The notes: generated by a model from the sequence alone, not told the origin. A stretch of 64,000 nucleotides of DNA from Multifurca ochricompacta (GCA_022496185.1 WTXG01000160.1:19828-83827), one strand, 5' to 3'. Shown: positions 33,704 through 45,087, numbered from the stretch's first letter. A program made the numbers and translations.

Positions 33704-35594
33704 CACACCAAGCACTACTACTACTAACTGCTGCTACTGGTCTGACTCCCATCTGTTTCAGTTTTATTAACTGTCAAAGTCAGTCAGGCGCACTGTCGCC
33801 TTTGTTTTATTTTACTGCTGCTCTTCTCTGCTCATTTCGCCTCGCCATGATCAGGACAAGTTTGGATGTCATCATCATCTCCTTCAAAATGCGCTGGAGA
33901 CCAGCAGTGCAGGTGAGACGGCTACCGATGAGCGGTCTGCAACAGAGAAGCGGTTACCACGGGTTCCCTCTCGCCGCATTCTCGCACAATTGTTTCGTAG
34001 AGCCTCGGTGCATCGAAGCATCCGTAGGCCCTAGCCCAAAACTTTAATAATTGAGAGCTATTAGTAGCAGTATTCCCGTTTCTCCATGTCCATGCCAGTT
34101 GGTTGCACTGGCACTGACACTGGCACTGGCGCTCAGAGCCCGAGGACATAATCCGTTTAACAACTCTTATAATTTTTATTTTACCCGTTTGAAAGGAATC
34201 GATTTAAGTTGTGGTCTCGACGTTGTCTTGACGCCGTGTAAGCCAGTCCAGATTGGTGGAACCGACTTCTGGATCTGGTTCATTCCGGCTTGCCTACTAA
34301 AAAAGCACGCAGTCGGATTTGTTCTTGCCTGCACTGCCAGTTGACTCGTACTGGACTCGGGTATTCGTAATACGTCGAAGTGCTGATGCCCTTTGGATGG
34401 ATGTTCAAACCGCCACAAACCACCCCGTTCCGCCGGGTTACGAATCATACAACAGCTTCTCCTGCGTCTGATAGGATCAAAGTTCGCTACTTTTTCCCTG
34501 AAGGGTAAGATAGGTCTGTGCCGATACCTCCCCACCCCTTTTTGCTTTTATTTTTCTCTTCGACCGCTTGATTTACTTGGTTTGCTCCGATCTTTCGCGT
34601 TCCGTTAATGGAATTTACCCACAATCACACACACAACAAAGTTAGTTTTGAAAGCTTCTGGAAGTGCTTTACCTTTTTTTTTTGTTTTTTTATTTTTCGA
34701 TAAATATCCATTTCTCTTACCGCCACCACATTTCTTCGCATCACATCCTAACTGACATGCCACATGCCACAATTCAATTACAGGTGGGAAGATCCCGTGG
34801 TCTGGAGTGGGACCAACCGATTCCTGTGAGTGACATCGTGATTGTGAGTGATGCACCTTCTCTCTGGCGCTCATTTACATAGGAGTGGTCATGGGTCCCA
34901 ATAGTGCGTAGGCGCGCAAGGAACCTTTGATGAAACCCTTCCTGGCTAGAGCGCAATGCTAGGGCGATATACGGCTGGCCCGTCCCCTTGCTGTGTGTTT
35001 CACCTCTTGCATCCATTTGGCTCAATAGAAATGTATGCTCAAAGGGATGAGACATTTGCACGATCGCTCAGCCGTTGAATCGGAAGAAGCCCTACACAGC
35101 CTCATCCAAGCTGTGCCTCGTATCTTGTTGCGAACGTGGATACATCAAGCCAGACTTGATCTCATAGTGATAGGAATAAATGCTTGCTGCTATCTTCTTC
35201 CTTTGGCATCGGCATGTGAACTTCTCTGTCAAATCATGGGAGTCTCCTAGGAGTTGGAGGTTGCGGTTCGGTTGACAGAGAACTAAAGCGTCGCGTGGTC
35301 CAGTTAGCTAGCGAACTGATTGCGTGCTTTTTATGGTTCCTGTGGAGGCTCAAAGTCCTCGGGAATAAACTGTATATAGAACCCTCTTCTCTCGAACCTG
35401 GATAAATCAAGCAACGGGTCAGAACTGGGAATCGGTGGAGGTGTCTGTGTATGTCAGAGAACGCCCAAAGCCGATACATTGATAGACGCTTGCGTCGCTG
35501 CCACGAGGGCCTGCCCTTCACCTACGGGCACGGCCAATATGACGTCATGTGATCTTCGTACAAGAAGACTGGACTTGAGATGGGGGTGGGGATA
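33704..35594. other. Gene-poor spacer
   Basis: No gene that I can support. The stretch 34730-34890 contains a short exon-like segment (acceptor before 34782, donor near 34826) but no start or partner exons could be found. A GGCACTGRCACT-type repeat lies near 34106-34133. Confidence 0.35.
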
Positions 35595-35609
35595 TTGTGC
35601 ACATAAAGT

Positions 35610-35860
35610 CAAGTCACCTTACTCTCCCCCACCGCTGACATCCCTAAAGTGGTAATCCTGTCACATGACTAACCACTGACATCCCTAAAGTGGTAATCTT
35701 ATCACATGGCTGTAATTTGTAATAATATTTATTTTGAAAAGGAAAGTTATCAACAAAATATCAGTTGGAATAAGATCAGATAACTCTCCTCCATGCTGAC
35801 ATCCCTAAAGTGGTAATCCTCACACAACTCACTGCTGACATCCCTAAAGTCATCCTTCTT
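35610..35860 (+). mobile_element. Foldback/TIR repeat family member with four CTGACATCCCTAAAG units
   Basis: Starts with CACCTTACTCTCCCCCACCG, as at 62669. Four direct copies of CTGACATCCCTAAAG, most followed by TGGTAAT, lie at 35635, 35676, 35796 and 35835. Between them is a TGTAATTTGTAATAATATTT block shared with the copies at 52074 and 62665. No matching inverted right end is visible, so this is a rearranged or truncated copy. Confidence 0.7.
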
Positions 35861-35986
35861 TGTCTTGAACCACCACCTTCAAGCTTGAGCCTTGCTCACT
35901 TTGGTGTGTTTTTAGTCTAGCATAGTTGTGAATACCAGTTTTCCTAGTCCACTCACTGTGCACACATTCTGTGCATAAGTACCTTT

Positions 35987-36333
35987 TATAGAACAGGTAT
36001 GGTGCAGCCTACACTAGATACTACATTACTGCTAGCTATCTCACCTTTGATTTACTTTGAGACTTAGATGCAGTCGTTAATGCGATAGCAACTGCTTAAT
36101 CTATAGCAGTTATACAGTAGTTTATATACAATTTAATGTACTATATCGGCTACTTAATTATACGAGTGCGTTATCTCGTTATTGATGTGATTTGATCACA
36201 TGCCCGATCTTAGATGTATGTTCTAAGTAATCTAGCTAATTGTGAACGCGTTCTTACTTGCGTTATCTACGCGTGATCACAATCATGTCGTACCGCTATC
36301 CCGGAGCCTCTGTACCGGTATCTTGGTTCAACA
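35987..36333 (-). repeat. 3' LTR of the copia element
   Basis: 347 bp. On the minus strand it begins TGTTGAACCAAGATACCGG and ends CCTGTTCTATA. The canonical CA end appears as TA here; the related solo LTR at 44730 ends in CA. Confidence 0.9.
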
Positions 36334-36343
36334 CTCCCCCTTG
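36334..36343 (-). other. Polypurine tract of the copia element
   Basis: On the minus strand AAGGGGGAG lies directly before the TGTTGAAC start of the 3' LTR, the position expected for plus-strand priming. Confidence 0.7.
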
Positions 36344-36379
36344 CTAAGTGCCGCTGCTAAGCGTGCTAAGCAATTATCC

Positions 36380-39300
36380 CTACTTAGGCGAGTTAATCTC
36401 TAGCCCAAGTTGACTCCTGAATTTTAGGAATTTGACGCGTCCCAAATTCTTGGTGAACATGTCTGCGGGATTTTCAGAGCCTTCTATAAAGAATAGCTCG
36501 ATTTTCTTCTCCTGTACAATTTGTCTAATGTAGTGGAAGCGGATATCAATATGTTTTATCCGTCGCTCTTGTACAGGATTAGAGGCCATAAAGATGGAGC
36601 CTTGGTTATCACCGCAGAGGGGAACGGGTCCTAGATCAATGCCAATTTCGCTTAGAAGCGATTTGATCCATACAATCTGTCGCGTTGTGTCAGAAAGCGA
36701 CATGTATTCTGCTTCAGTGGATGAGAGCGCTGTGGTCTTTTGCGCTCTAGAATTCCAGCTGAATATCCCATTCGCTATTTTCACCATATATCCAGTAGTA
36801 GATCGGCGATCTATTGGGTTTGACGCCCAATCAGAATCAGCGCACGCGATCAATCCGCCATTTGATCTGCCATCGTAGATAAGCGTGTAATCGGATGTGC
36901 CGGCTAAATATCGGCAGATATACAGCGCTCGATCAAGATGATCTTGAGATGGATTAGCGGCAAATTGAGATAGCCTTGTAACTGCAAAGGCAATATCTGG
37001 TCGCGTGCCCAACATAATGTAAAGTAATGAGCCGATTACTTGTTGGAACTTTGAACGAATGGAAGGATCGGCAGGTTCAGTGTTAGGCTCTGGATGATAG
37101 CCTTCTGGGAGAGGAGTGGGCGCAAATTTCGCGTTGAGCATCCCAAAGCGTTGCAGCACTTTAGTTAGGTATGGCTGTTGATCAAGTAGAATTTTGCCAT
37201 CCTTCCTAGTTATGCGCATTCGCAAGAACTCCTTTGTATCTCCTAGATCCCTGCACTCCCATTTGTTCATAAAGTCAGTTTTTAATTTTCTGACTAGGAC
37301 TTCGTCATTTCCCATAAATAACGCATCATCGACATATACAATGATGACGACGATTGACCCATTATTAGCCTTATATAGAAATAGGCCTGAGTCTGAGAGT
37401 AGGCGTTTACAGCCCATCGCTGCCATGGATTTATCCAGCGCCTTCCACCATGCTAAGGCAGCTTGTTTAAGACCATAAATGGCGCGTTGTAGTCGTAACA
37501 CTTTGGTTTCTTGTCCTTTAATTTTGAAACCTTCAGGTTGTTCCATGTATAGCTCTTCATCTAGTTCACCATACAGGAAAGCGCTTTTGACGTCTAATCC
37601 AGTGATGTGCCAATCCTCAAGCGCTGCAAGCGCGAGCATCAACCGGACAGTCTCAAACCTTACAACAGGCGAGAATATTTCATTAAAGTCAACGCCTTCA
37701 ACCTGAGAAAAGCCTTTGGCAACAAGCCTAGCTTTCTTACGACCATCAGATTTTTGGTCAAAGACCCATCTGTTTTTTATTGTCTTCCTCCCTTTGGGAG
37801 GGTCCACAAGCGTAAAGACGTTCCGTCTGCGAAGTGCCTCAAGTTCTTCGCGACAGGCAGTCTTCCATTCCTTTTGTTGCGCGTCAGGCATGCGCAAAAT
37901 ATCTCTATATGTCCATTCTCGTATATTGGACATGTCTAGTGGCTGTGAATCATGTGGAACTGCTTTGGCGAGCAGATAATTCACAAATTCTCCTCCCCCT
38001 TCCTGGGCTAGTTGAGATACGAGATCTACTAGATCCTCAACTTCATCATCACTCCCCCTTATGGGTGTAAGCGGATCGTCGCTAGTGCGGGCCGGAGTGT
38101 CGAGACTAGGACCAGGAACCTGTCTCAGACGCGCGGATGGAATCGGGGAGCTACCCCGAGGTTCCACTGCTCGTCTCCATTGCCGCATCCGCTGAATGTC
38201 TGTAATCTGATCGACGGGGTGCCTGTTATCCCCATAGACATTCCCAGGGCGAAGTGCAACTTTCCTTTCCCGTGTAGAGCGCCGCAAAGGCACTGGTTGT
38301 TGTTCTGGCACAGGAGAAGGCAAGGGTACCTCTGGCTGTGAAGCGCTAGGTTCTTCGTCAAGAACCTGAGGTCCTTCTATTGTTTGGAAGGTGGAAGGCG
38401 AGATGGTAGGAAATCATCATCGTCCACTAAAGGAATGGGCTGTGTATCCGGCCCTTCAGTATGTAGAGGCTCATTCAGTTTTGTAACTCCACGCCGTCTG
38501 GTGGAATCACACTTAGGGAAGAGATTCTCATCAAAGAGGGCTGTAGCTTGCGTGTATAATTGATTATTGCTAAGCCTCATGAACAGATGGCCTTTAATGC
38601 CATCTGCCTGCCCAATGTACACCATAAGTTCTGACTTAGGTGCTAGTTTATTGCTGCGACGTTCTTCAGGAATGTAGACATACGCACCACATCCAAAGAC
38701 GCGCAAATGAGATATCTCTGGTGCCTCTCCATGTATTTTTTCATAAGGTGTCTGCCATTTCAGGCGACGTACAGGAGTCCTATTGTAGAGATGCACCGCA
38801 TGCAATACAGCAAATTCCCACCAAGAGTCTGGAAGACATGACTCAATGCGCATCGATTGCGCTTTATCCATACAAGTGCGCATGAAGCGCTCCGCGCGGC
38901 CGTTTTGTTGGGGAGTATAAGGCACGCTCTGTAGGATTTTTATCCCTTCATCTTTTAGTACATTCATAAATACATCAGACTTGTATTCGCCACCAGCATC
39001 AGACATCCATCTTTAATGGTGGTGTTATGTTGATTTTTATCATGGCAAGGAATTGTCGCAAAGCGTTTATTGCAGCAGACTTAGTGCGCAAACAGACAAT
39101 CCACGCGAATGACGTATAATCATCAATAAAGCTGATAAAATATTTGTATTTATGATAAGATTCTACCGGGAAGATCTTCAGATCTGAATGAATGCGCTCA
39201 AATGGCTTTGAGGCACGTGTTTCAGACGGGAGATAAGATTGCGAAGGCATCTTGCCTTGTGCGCATCCCGGGCATAAGGGAGCTGTCTTCGGATAAGATA

Positions 39301-41290
39301 GATCTCGGGGGAATCCCTTAGTGTGATCTTTGGCATGACGTAAGACTTCCTTTGAAGGATGTCCTAGGCGCTTATGCATTCGATCGTAATCTACAGTGTA
39401 GATTGTGGAGTAAGATCGTAAATTTGCGATCTTAGAATGAAGCCAATAGATAGTTTGGCCAGGAATCGCCGGATGGCATTGAATAACAGGGACTTTGGAT
39501 CCCTTATTGCGCAAGGTTAATTGGTGTTCGTCCCCATAGACGTTCAGCCCTTGCTTAAGAAATTCTCCGACACTCAGGAGTCTCCCAGTAATATCAGGAA
39601 TGTAATATACTGGATATAAGCGCGTAGTGCGCGTTTTAGTGACTCCATTGTATGTGACATCGTGTTCTAGTAGAACTGTACCCTTCCCTTTGATATAGAT
39701 TGGCTTAGAAGCCGTTTTAACGGGCTCAGGGTTCGTCATGTCCTCATACTCAATGAAATCGTCGAGAGAAAAGGTAAAGTGCGATGAAGCACCTGAATCT
39801 AAGAGCCATGTTATATGGCTATTGTCCGTAGTCTTTCCTTTACATTTAGCACACAGGCAATTATGCCGCAACTCAAATATATTGGTACATGACCTAAAGT
39901 CATGTACTGTGCTGTTTACTCCTGCATAACAACGGCTCTCAATGGGGGGTTCCCTAGAAGCGCGAACTAAAGAAGCGTAAATGCGTCTATAAGCTTTGCA
40001 GGGTAGAAGGAAAGGAGGGACGTACACATCTTGATCGTCGTCCTCGTCTAGACCAGCCAGATCAGCCAACTGATCATCAAGATGATCAGAACCCCAATCC
40101 AGAGGATTATTGGGGTCCTCCTCCTCGTCTTCTGAATCGACGTCGATAGGCGAGGGGGATCTGGTTTTCTTGCGGGGCGGCTCATCTCCATCCTCTTCAA
40201 GGTCCTCCAGTTTGGTCTTACTGGACAACGCTCTTGAGAATTGGTCAGTGATGCGGGCCTCAAGCGGTTTAATGTTACGAGAGGTCCCTGGCACACCTAT
40301 ATCGTCGCACAGATCCAAGGCTTGGTTAAACGCTTGATAGCGGCCAGGGATCCGCTCCTTAGGTGTGGTACGCATCACGATGCGAGGCCTTCCGTTCCTG
40401 TAATGAGATTTAAATGCAGGAGGTGAGGGAATGGATGGCGTGGTCATGAGATGAGGAGGAGGGAAGAACGCCTGATTGGCGATGTGAGAATGCTGCTGTC
40501 CCTTGGACTGCTGATTATCTCTGTACTTCTTCCCGGCACGGCGCCCGCGCTGGAATTTCTGATCCGACTGTTTCTCCGCTTGCTCCGGCTGCTTGCCACC
40601 GAAGTGTTTCTGCTGATTAAAGCGAGGGTCACCCCGCTTCCGTTTGATTGCCGAGAGCTTATTAGCTGCATGAGGGTTCTTACCCCTGGATCGATCTTGC
40701 TCCCACTGAGCAAGCACGGCATCGCGGATTACGGCTAGATTAATGTTGGAAGGAGATCTTCCGACAAGGATGGTGGGGATAAGGGCCTCCCATTTGGGAG
40801 GGAGCGTATGGAGCAGGAGCATGCCCTGCAAGACATCAGGGATGGTGACACTATTGGTCTCAAGGCGCTCAAAGGCGACCTCAAGGTGGTTAATCTGAGG
40901 CAAGGGGTGCTTGGCAGAGTCCAGGCGAAAGTTTAGGGCTTCTTTGAAGTCCCTAAAGATCGCAGCGGGCCCCACTGAGCCATACTTGCTCTTTAGACCG
41001 ATCCATATAAGGAAGGAAGAGCCAGTCGAGGTATGTTCGTGCTGGATCGCAGTGGACAGCCTCAAGATTATAGTGCCGATCGCCTTGTTATCAGCGCGGT
41101 CCCATTCCTTCTGAAGTAATTTTTCATCTTCAGTGGGGTTCTGTTCATCCTTGGCATTAGGACGAGGGTCGGAGCCATTCGTGACCTCCCAAAGCCCACT
41201 AGACATAAGGAAAGCCCTCATCACATTGGCCCAAGCGGAATAGTTAGACCCGTCAAAGACGGGAACGGCAATTGTCAGTTGAGACGACAT
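36380..41290 (-). CDS. copia gag-pol polyprotein (broken into three frames)
   Basis: The start MSSQLTIAVPVFDGSNYSAW at 41290 is a UBN2/gag-like domain. The protease active site is LDSGASSHF (near 39790). The integrase shows the H..H..C..C zinc part (MHKRLGHPSKEVL, CPGCAQGK), then HSDLK and FIDDYTSF; the catalytic glutamate lies in NGRAERFMRT. The reverse transcriptase has KSAFLYGELDEELYMEQPEG and the YVDD box (VIIVYVDDALF). RNase H has CADSDWASNP and TALSSTEAEYMSL. Frame 1 ends near 39000, inside the integrase. Frame 2 runs 39006-38377 and frame 3 runs from about 38370 to 36380. The second break fits one A missing from an A4 run; the first needs one base fewer (or two more) in an AAA run. Neither lies at a gag-pol boundary, so these are lesions or read errors and not programmed frameshifting. 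Confidence 0.9.
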
Positions 41291-41666
41291 TGTTAAGATT
41301 TGAGTAAGTGTTTTTGGAAGCGTGAGTAAATGGTTTCTGTAAAAGAAGCCATAGTCAGCATTGAATGCGACAAAAGATACTCAGAGCACAAAACAGAACT
41401 CAGGCTCTTAGAAACCATAGATGCGGCCATAAAGGCGCAATGGTGAGCTTAGTAGTTTTTTATGCAGCCTTAAAGGCGCATTAGCAGTGCAGCCATAAAG
41501 GCGCATGAACGTTGCGTTCACTGGTAGCATCTACTTTTGCAGCCGTATAGGCGCAGACACTTATCGCAGCCATTGAAGGCGCAGAAAATGTTTATTGCGG
41601 CCATTAAAGGCGCAGAGTGTGTATTGCAGCCATAAAGGCGCAAGATGCCCACCAGGGCCCATAACC
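41291..41666 (-). repeat. copia leader with seven copies of a 17-bp repeat
   Basis: Between the LTR and the gag start, the plus strand shows seven spaced copies of GCAGCCATAAAGGCGCA or close variants, at 41423, 41464, 41489, 41539, 41566, 41597 and 41626. Spacers differ in length and sequence while the 17-mers are conserved, which suggests they are bound by something or template recombination. Confidence 0.85.
41652..41666 (-). other. Primer binding site matching the anticodon region of initiator tRNA-Met
   Basis: Directly downstream of the 5' LTR on the minus strand is GGTTATGGGCCCTGG. It is complementary, with about one mismatch, to the anticodon stem-loop region of fungal initiator tRNA-Met (GCAGGGCUCAUAACC recalled from yeast). 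Copia elements such as Ty5 are known to use half-tRNA primers of this kind. Confidence 0.65.
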
Positions 41667-42274
41667 TATAGAACAGGTATGGCGCAGCCTACACTAGATA
41701 CTACATTACTGCTAGCTATCTCACCTTTGATTTACTTTGAGACTTAGATGCAGTCGTTAATGCGATAGCAACTGCTTCATCTATAGCAGTTATACAGTAG
41801 TTTATATACAATTTAATGTACTATATCGGCTACTTAATTATACGAGTGCGTTATCTCGTTATTGATGTGATTTGATCACATGCCCGATCTTAGATGTATA
41901 TTCTAAGTAATCTAGCTAATTATGAACGCGTTCTTACTTGCGTTATCTACGCGTGATCACAATCATGTCGTACCGCTTAGTGTTGTGACGGCCCCGGCTC
42001 GGCCTGAAGCCGCGGCTTAGGCTCGGCTTTTGGCGGCTCAGGCTTTTCAAAACTCAAGCCTGGGCCGTAGCGACGGCTTCCGGCCAGCTTAGGCCCGGCC
42101 TAGGCCCAAGCCGCGGCTTTACAGCGTCAAATCAAGCTTTAGCTGCATTTTTTGAAGGACATGTAGTTTACATTATATCAACCCCTGGCCACTGCTTTGG
42201 CCTTCTGCCATATTATGTCTCCTATTTAACTCCTGTAACATAAATTGTCTTAGTTTAGCTTGTATCAATAACAG

Positions 42275-42710
42275 TGTTTGTAACAGGTGCTTCTATCCTG
42301 CGCTTGCTATGTAGATAAGATAAGATGTTGAGATCATGGTGAAACTAAGAGTGAAAATCCAGCAAGAATACACCTATATTGAACAATTGCTAAGAGCCTA
42401 CAGCCCCAAGAGGACAAGATGGGGTCTGTAGTGTGCTACAGGGCATCTTTAAATAGGTCCTAGTACGATTCTACGAAATACCAAAGCCAATTGAGCATGC
42501 GATGTAAATCCAATTAGTTATCAGTGGCTTACTTTCATAAGTACCCTGACACATCTTATTTACTAATGTGCGATTGTTTCTGCTTGTCTGGCATTATCTA
42601 AAATACATACTAGACTACTTTAGACTACTCTAGAATCAGATTATCAATTAATATTACTCAAACAATGGCCACGTGTATCTATAATGTCCTTTGCTGCATA
42701 AAAAATGCGC
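42275..42710. repeat. Sequence shared with the 61.3-61.9 kb locus
   Basis: The segment starts GTAACAGGTGCTTCTATCCT, close to the terminal repeat of the foldback element at 61293. It continues to a block from CCCTGACACATCTTATTTAC to TATAATGTCC, matched at 61590-61730. It lies inside the hAT-like element. Confidence 0.6.
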
Positions 42711-42714
42711 ATCC

Positions 42715-43165
42715 AGGACATTAATGAAGATACTGAGTATATACATCTCAGATCGATCATGTGATTAAATCACTTTCATTAACAAGCAAGATAATGTGTG
42801 CGTTTGATTTAGTAACTGATATAGTACATCTAAATTGTATATAAAGCCACTAAATCTGCTATAGATAAAGCAGTTGCTATCGCATTATCACAAGCACCTA
42901 AGTCTCTAAGTTAACAAAGTATTTAAAATATAAGTCTGCACCATGCCCATTTCCTTCAGAATTCCTATTTAGATGTACTATATCAGCTACTAAATTAAAC
43001 GCATTATCTTGCAATGTGATTTAATCACATGATTGATCTGAGATGTATATACTCAGTATCTTCATTAATGTAAGATGCATTTTTATCTCATTAATTGTTT
43101 TATCTAAGTGCAATCACAATTATGTTGGAGTATCTCTGTACTGGTATTCTGGTTCATAGAAAGTG
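42715..43165. repeat. Two inverted, diverged copia-LTR-like arms
   Basis: The right arm (about 42940-43165) follows the copia LTR in order: ATGTACTATATCAGCTAC, GTGATTTAATCACATG, ATCTGAGATGTATATACTCA, ending TACTGGTATTCTGGTTCA. The left arm (about 42715-42935) is an inverted copy of the same family, including ATGCGATAGCAACTGC and TTGTATATAAA when reversed. The arms face each other and could form a long foldback. They are much more diverged from the full-length element than its two LTRs are from each other. Confidence 0.65.
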
Positions 43166-43397
43166 TGACTCAGCCACCAAAAGCCGCGGCTTAGGCCGCG
43201 GCTTCCGGCTTTCCAAACCTTAAGCCTGAGCCGTGGGCCGCTGGAAGCCGTTTTCACGGCCTATGTCGGCCCGGCTTTTTCCGGCTCAGAAACGGCCGGC
43301 TTACGGCTTTGAGCCGAGCCGTGCACATCACTAGTACCGCTATCCCGGAGCCTCTGTACCGGTATCTTGGTTCAACAAAAGGACGTCAGTTGCCAAT

Positions 43398-44640
43398 GGT
43401 GCGACGGGAGGGGTGACAGCTCTGTCGGGCATGTCCTGGTCTGGCTGAGACGACGGGACTTCCTCGAGGAAGAGCGATGGGGTAATCGGAGAGGCTGGCC
43501 GCGATGGGCGAGCGCGGGAGACCGAGCGCGATGGGTAGGGGTTGTAGTTTGAGGCCCTCGAGTGGGTGGGCTCTGGAGCGGATGGGTGAGGTTGGAGTGG
43601 AAGGGTGATGGGCCTTCCTGTGTCGACGGAGAGTCTTCTCAGGGTCCGCTAGAGTACGACGAACATCTTTGGGGGCTGTGGCGTCAATCTCCGCCTTTTC
43701 CTGCTTCAGGCGTTCTCCCTTGTAGCGATGTCGCTAGGCCGAGACCTCCAAAGAGATTTCGAGGCGGGTCTGTGCAGTTAGTTGTTCCCGGAGCTGCTCA
43801 CGCAGCTGCGGAATCTCCAGGAAGAGTTCGTGTTCCAGAGATTGACGTACCTCTTTCCGAGCCTGCTCCTGGTAAGCGCCCCTCTCTTCAGTGGTGAACT
43901 CAGCCTCCCCTTGCTGCTTGGCAGCCTGGCCCATGAGCTCACGCATGTTTTTGACGAGCGTGTTATAGAATGTCTCCGGGGCCCCATCATTGAAGAAGTC
44001 CCCAAGTGTGTTGAATAGTGAGGCAGGTTGATCGAGCATCATGTGGATGCGCTCGACCTCGGTAGTAGGGTGTGGAGCAGAGCGAGCCTCTGATAAGACC
44101 ATGTGGGCAAGGCGAGCCATGAGCCAGGTGAAAGTCCCACAATGGGGAGTTCTGGATCGTCGTGCTTGCCTATGCCGCAGTCGAGCATGGCAGCAACGAT
44201 GGTGGCGGCTATCGTGGCCTGGTCCGAAGTGACACCTAGGTCGCTGTCTTTGTTCAAGACCAAATTTTGGGCCATGTAGTACAGGCCATACCCCACAGCG
44301 GAGTTGGAAAGGTTTCAGCCTGGCTGACGGGTGGTAGTAGGCAGTCTTCCCGGAGGTGTCTGTGAGGGAAGGGAGGTGAAGACCCTGCAGATCGATGCCG
44401 GGCCATATCGGATAGGAGCGACTAGTGCTCCAAGTGTATCCTCGGCCGGGGAGGCAGGAGGGAGGCGAGAGTGGTATTATGCTCCGGAGAGTGGCATTGA
44501 TAAAGTGGGAGGGCGAGTGAGCTCGCGAGGATACAGTGTAACCTAACTGATCAAATGTGAGAGGAGGACGGCTCTCTGAGACAAAAATGGGGTCAGATGG
44601 ACCTCCTTCAGCCAGCCAGGTGTGTATCCAGCTTCCAACT
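43398..44640 (-). pseudogene. Decayed coding region of unknown origin between two LTRs
   Basis: On the minus strand, protein-like sequence can be followed in shifting frames: SYPIWPGIDLQGLHLPSL, GYGLYYMAQNLVLNKDSDLG, TSDQATIAATIVAAMLDCGI, MLDQPASLFNTLGDFFND, ETFYNTLVKNMRELMGQAAK, then a charged helical stretch ending LEISLEVSA. After a TAG the same frame goes on with RHRYKGERLKQEKAEID. At least two frame shifts (near 44310 and 44125) and one stop are present. No retroelement motif is visible and I do not recognise the protein. It lies between the end of the copia element (43377) and a solo LTR (44730), so it may be a host gene fragment or a gag-like part of another element. Confidence 0.5.
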
Positions 44641-44729
44641 TGGGTGGAAGGGTGGAAAGTGTGTATTTTCAGGGGTAAAGAAATATTTATTGAGGGGTAT
44701 CTAATTCTAGTACAACAATAACCAGTATG

Positions 44730-45064
44730 TGTTGAACTAAGGTAGAGGCTCCGGGATAGCGGTACGACGTGATTGTGATCACGTGTAGATAACACAAGTG
44801 AAAACGCGTTCATAATTAGTTAGATTAATTAGAATATACATCTAAGATCGAGCATGTGATCAAATCACATCATAATGCACTCGTATAATTAAGTAGCCGA
44901 TATAGTACATTAAATTGTATATAAACTACTGTATAGCTGCTATAAATTAAGCAGCTATCACATAAATGACTGCATCTAAGCCTTTAAGCTAACAAGGTGA
45001 GATAGATAGCTAGTAGTAATAGTAAAGTAGTATCTAGTACAAGCTGTGCAATACCTGTTTCTCA
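44730..45064 (+). repeat. Solo copia LTR with 5-bp target duplication
   Basis: 335 bp, TGTTGAAC to TTTCTCA, in opposite orientation to the full copia element and clearly diverged from it. GTATG lies on both sides (44725-44729 and 45065-45069), the 5-bp duplication expected for an LTR element. Formation by LTR-LTR recombination is the usual origin. Confidence 0.85.
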
Positions 45065-45087
45065 GTATGAGAACAAGAGGGATACTT

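Larger units (their letters stand above)
41978..43333. mobile_element. Non-autonomous hAT-like DNA transposon nested in the copia LTR
   Basis: 1356 bp flanked by an exact 8-bp target duplication GTACCGCT (41970-41977 and 43334-43341). The ends are imperfect inverted repeats: TAGTGTTGTGACGGCCCCGG on the left, and TAGTGATGTGCACGGCTCGG on the right read as reverse complement. An 8-bp duplication plus a YARNG terminus (TAGTG) is the hAT signature. Both subterminal 100 bp are dense in GGCTT/AAGCC motifs, typical of transposase-binding regions. No transposase frame is present. The interior carries pieces of other repeats, described separately. Confidence 0.85.
35987..43377 (-). mobile_element. Ty1/copia LTR retrotransposon, nearly complete, with an element nested in its 5' LTR
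   Basis: A complete copia unit on the minus strand. The 5' LTR lies at 41667-41977 plus 43342-43377, the leader at 41291-41666, coding sequence at 41290-36380, a polypurine tract at 36334-36343 and the 3' LTR at 35987-36333. By my reading the LTRs differ at about four of 347 positions, so insertion was recent. Bases next to the outer ends are CCTTT (left) and AAAGG (right); these are not a direct repeat, so no target duplication remains. The internal order (protease, integrase, reverse transcriptase, RNase H) is that of Pseudoviridae/copia elements of fungi. Confidence 0.93.
41667..43377 (-). repeat. 5' LTR of the copia element, interrupted
   Basis: The LTR sequence runs 41667-41977, is interrupted by 1356 bp, and resumes 43342-43377 ending TTGGTTCAACA. 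The 8 bp GTACCGCT are repeated on both sides of the interruption. Confidence 0.92.

Noticed and set aside
38990..39010. Programmed ribosomal frameshift in the copia element
   Set aside because: The break lies inside the integrase core, not between gag and pol; a lesion or sequencing error is simpler.
41423..41642. CRISPR-like array
   Set aside because: Seven short repeats with uneven spacers inside a retrotransposon leader of a eukaryote; no cas genes.
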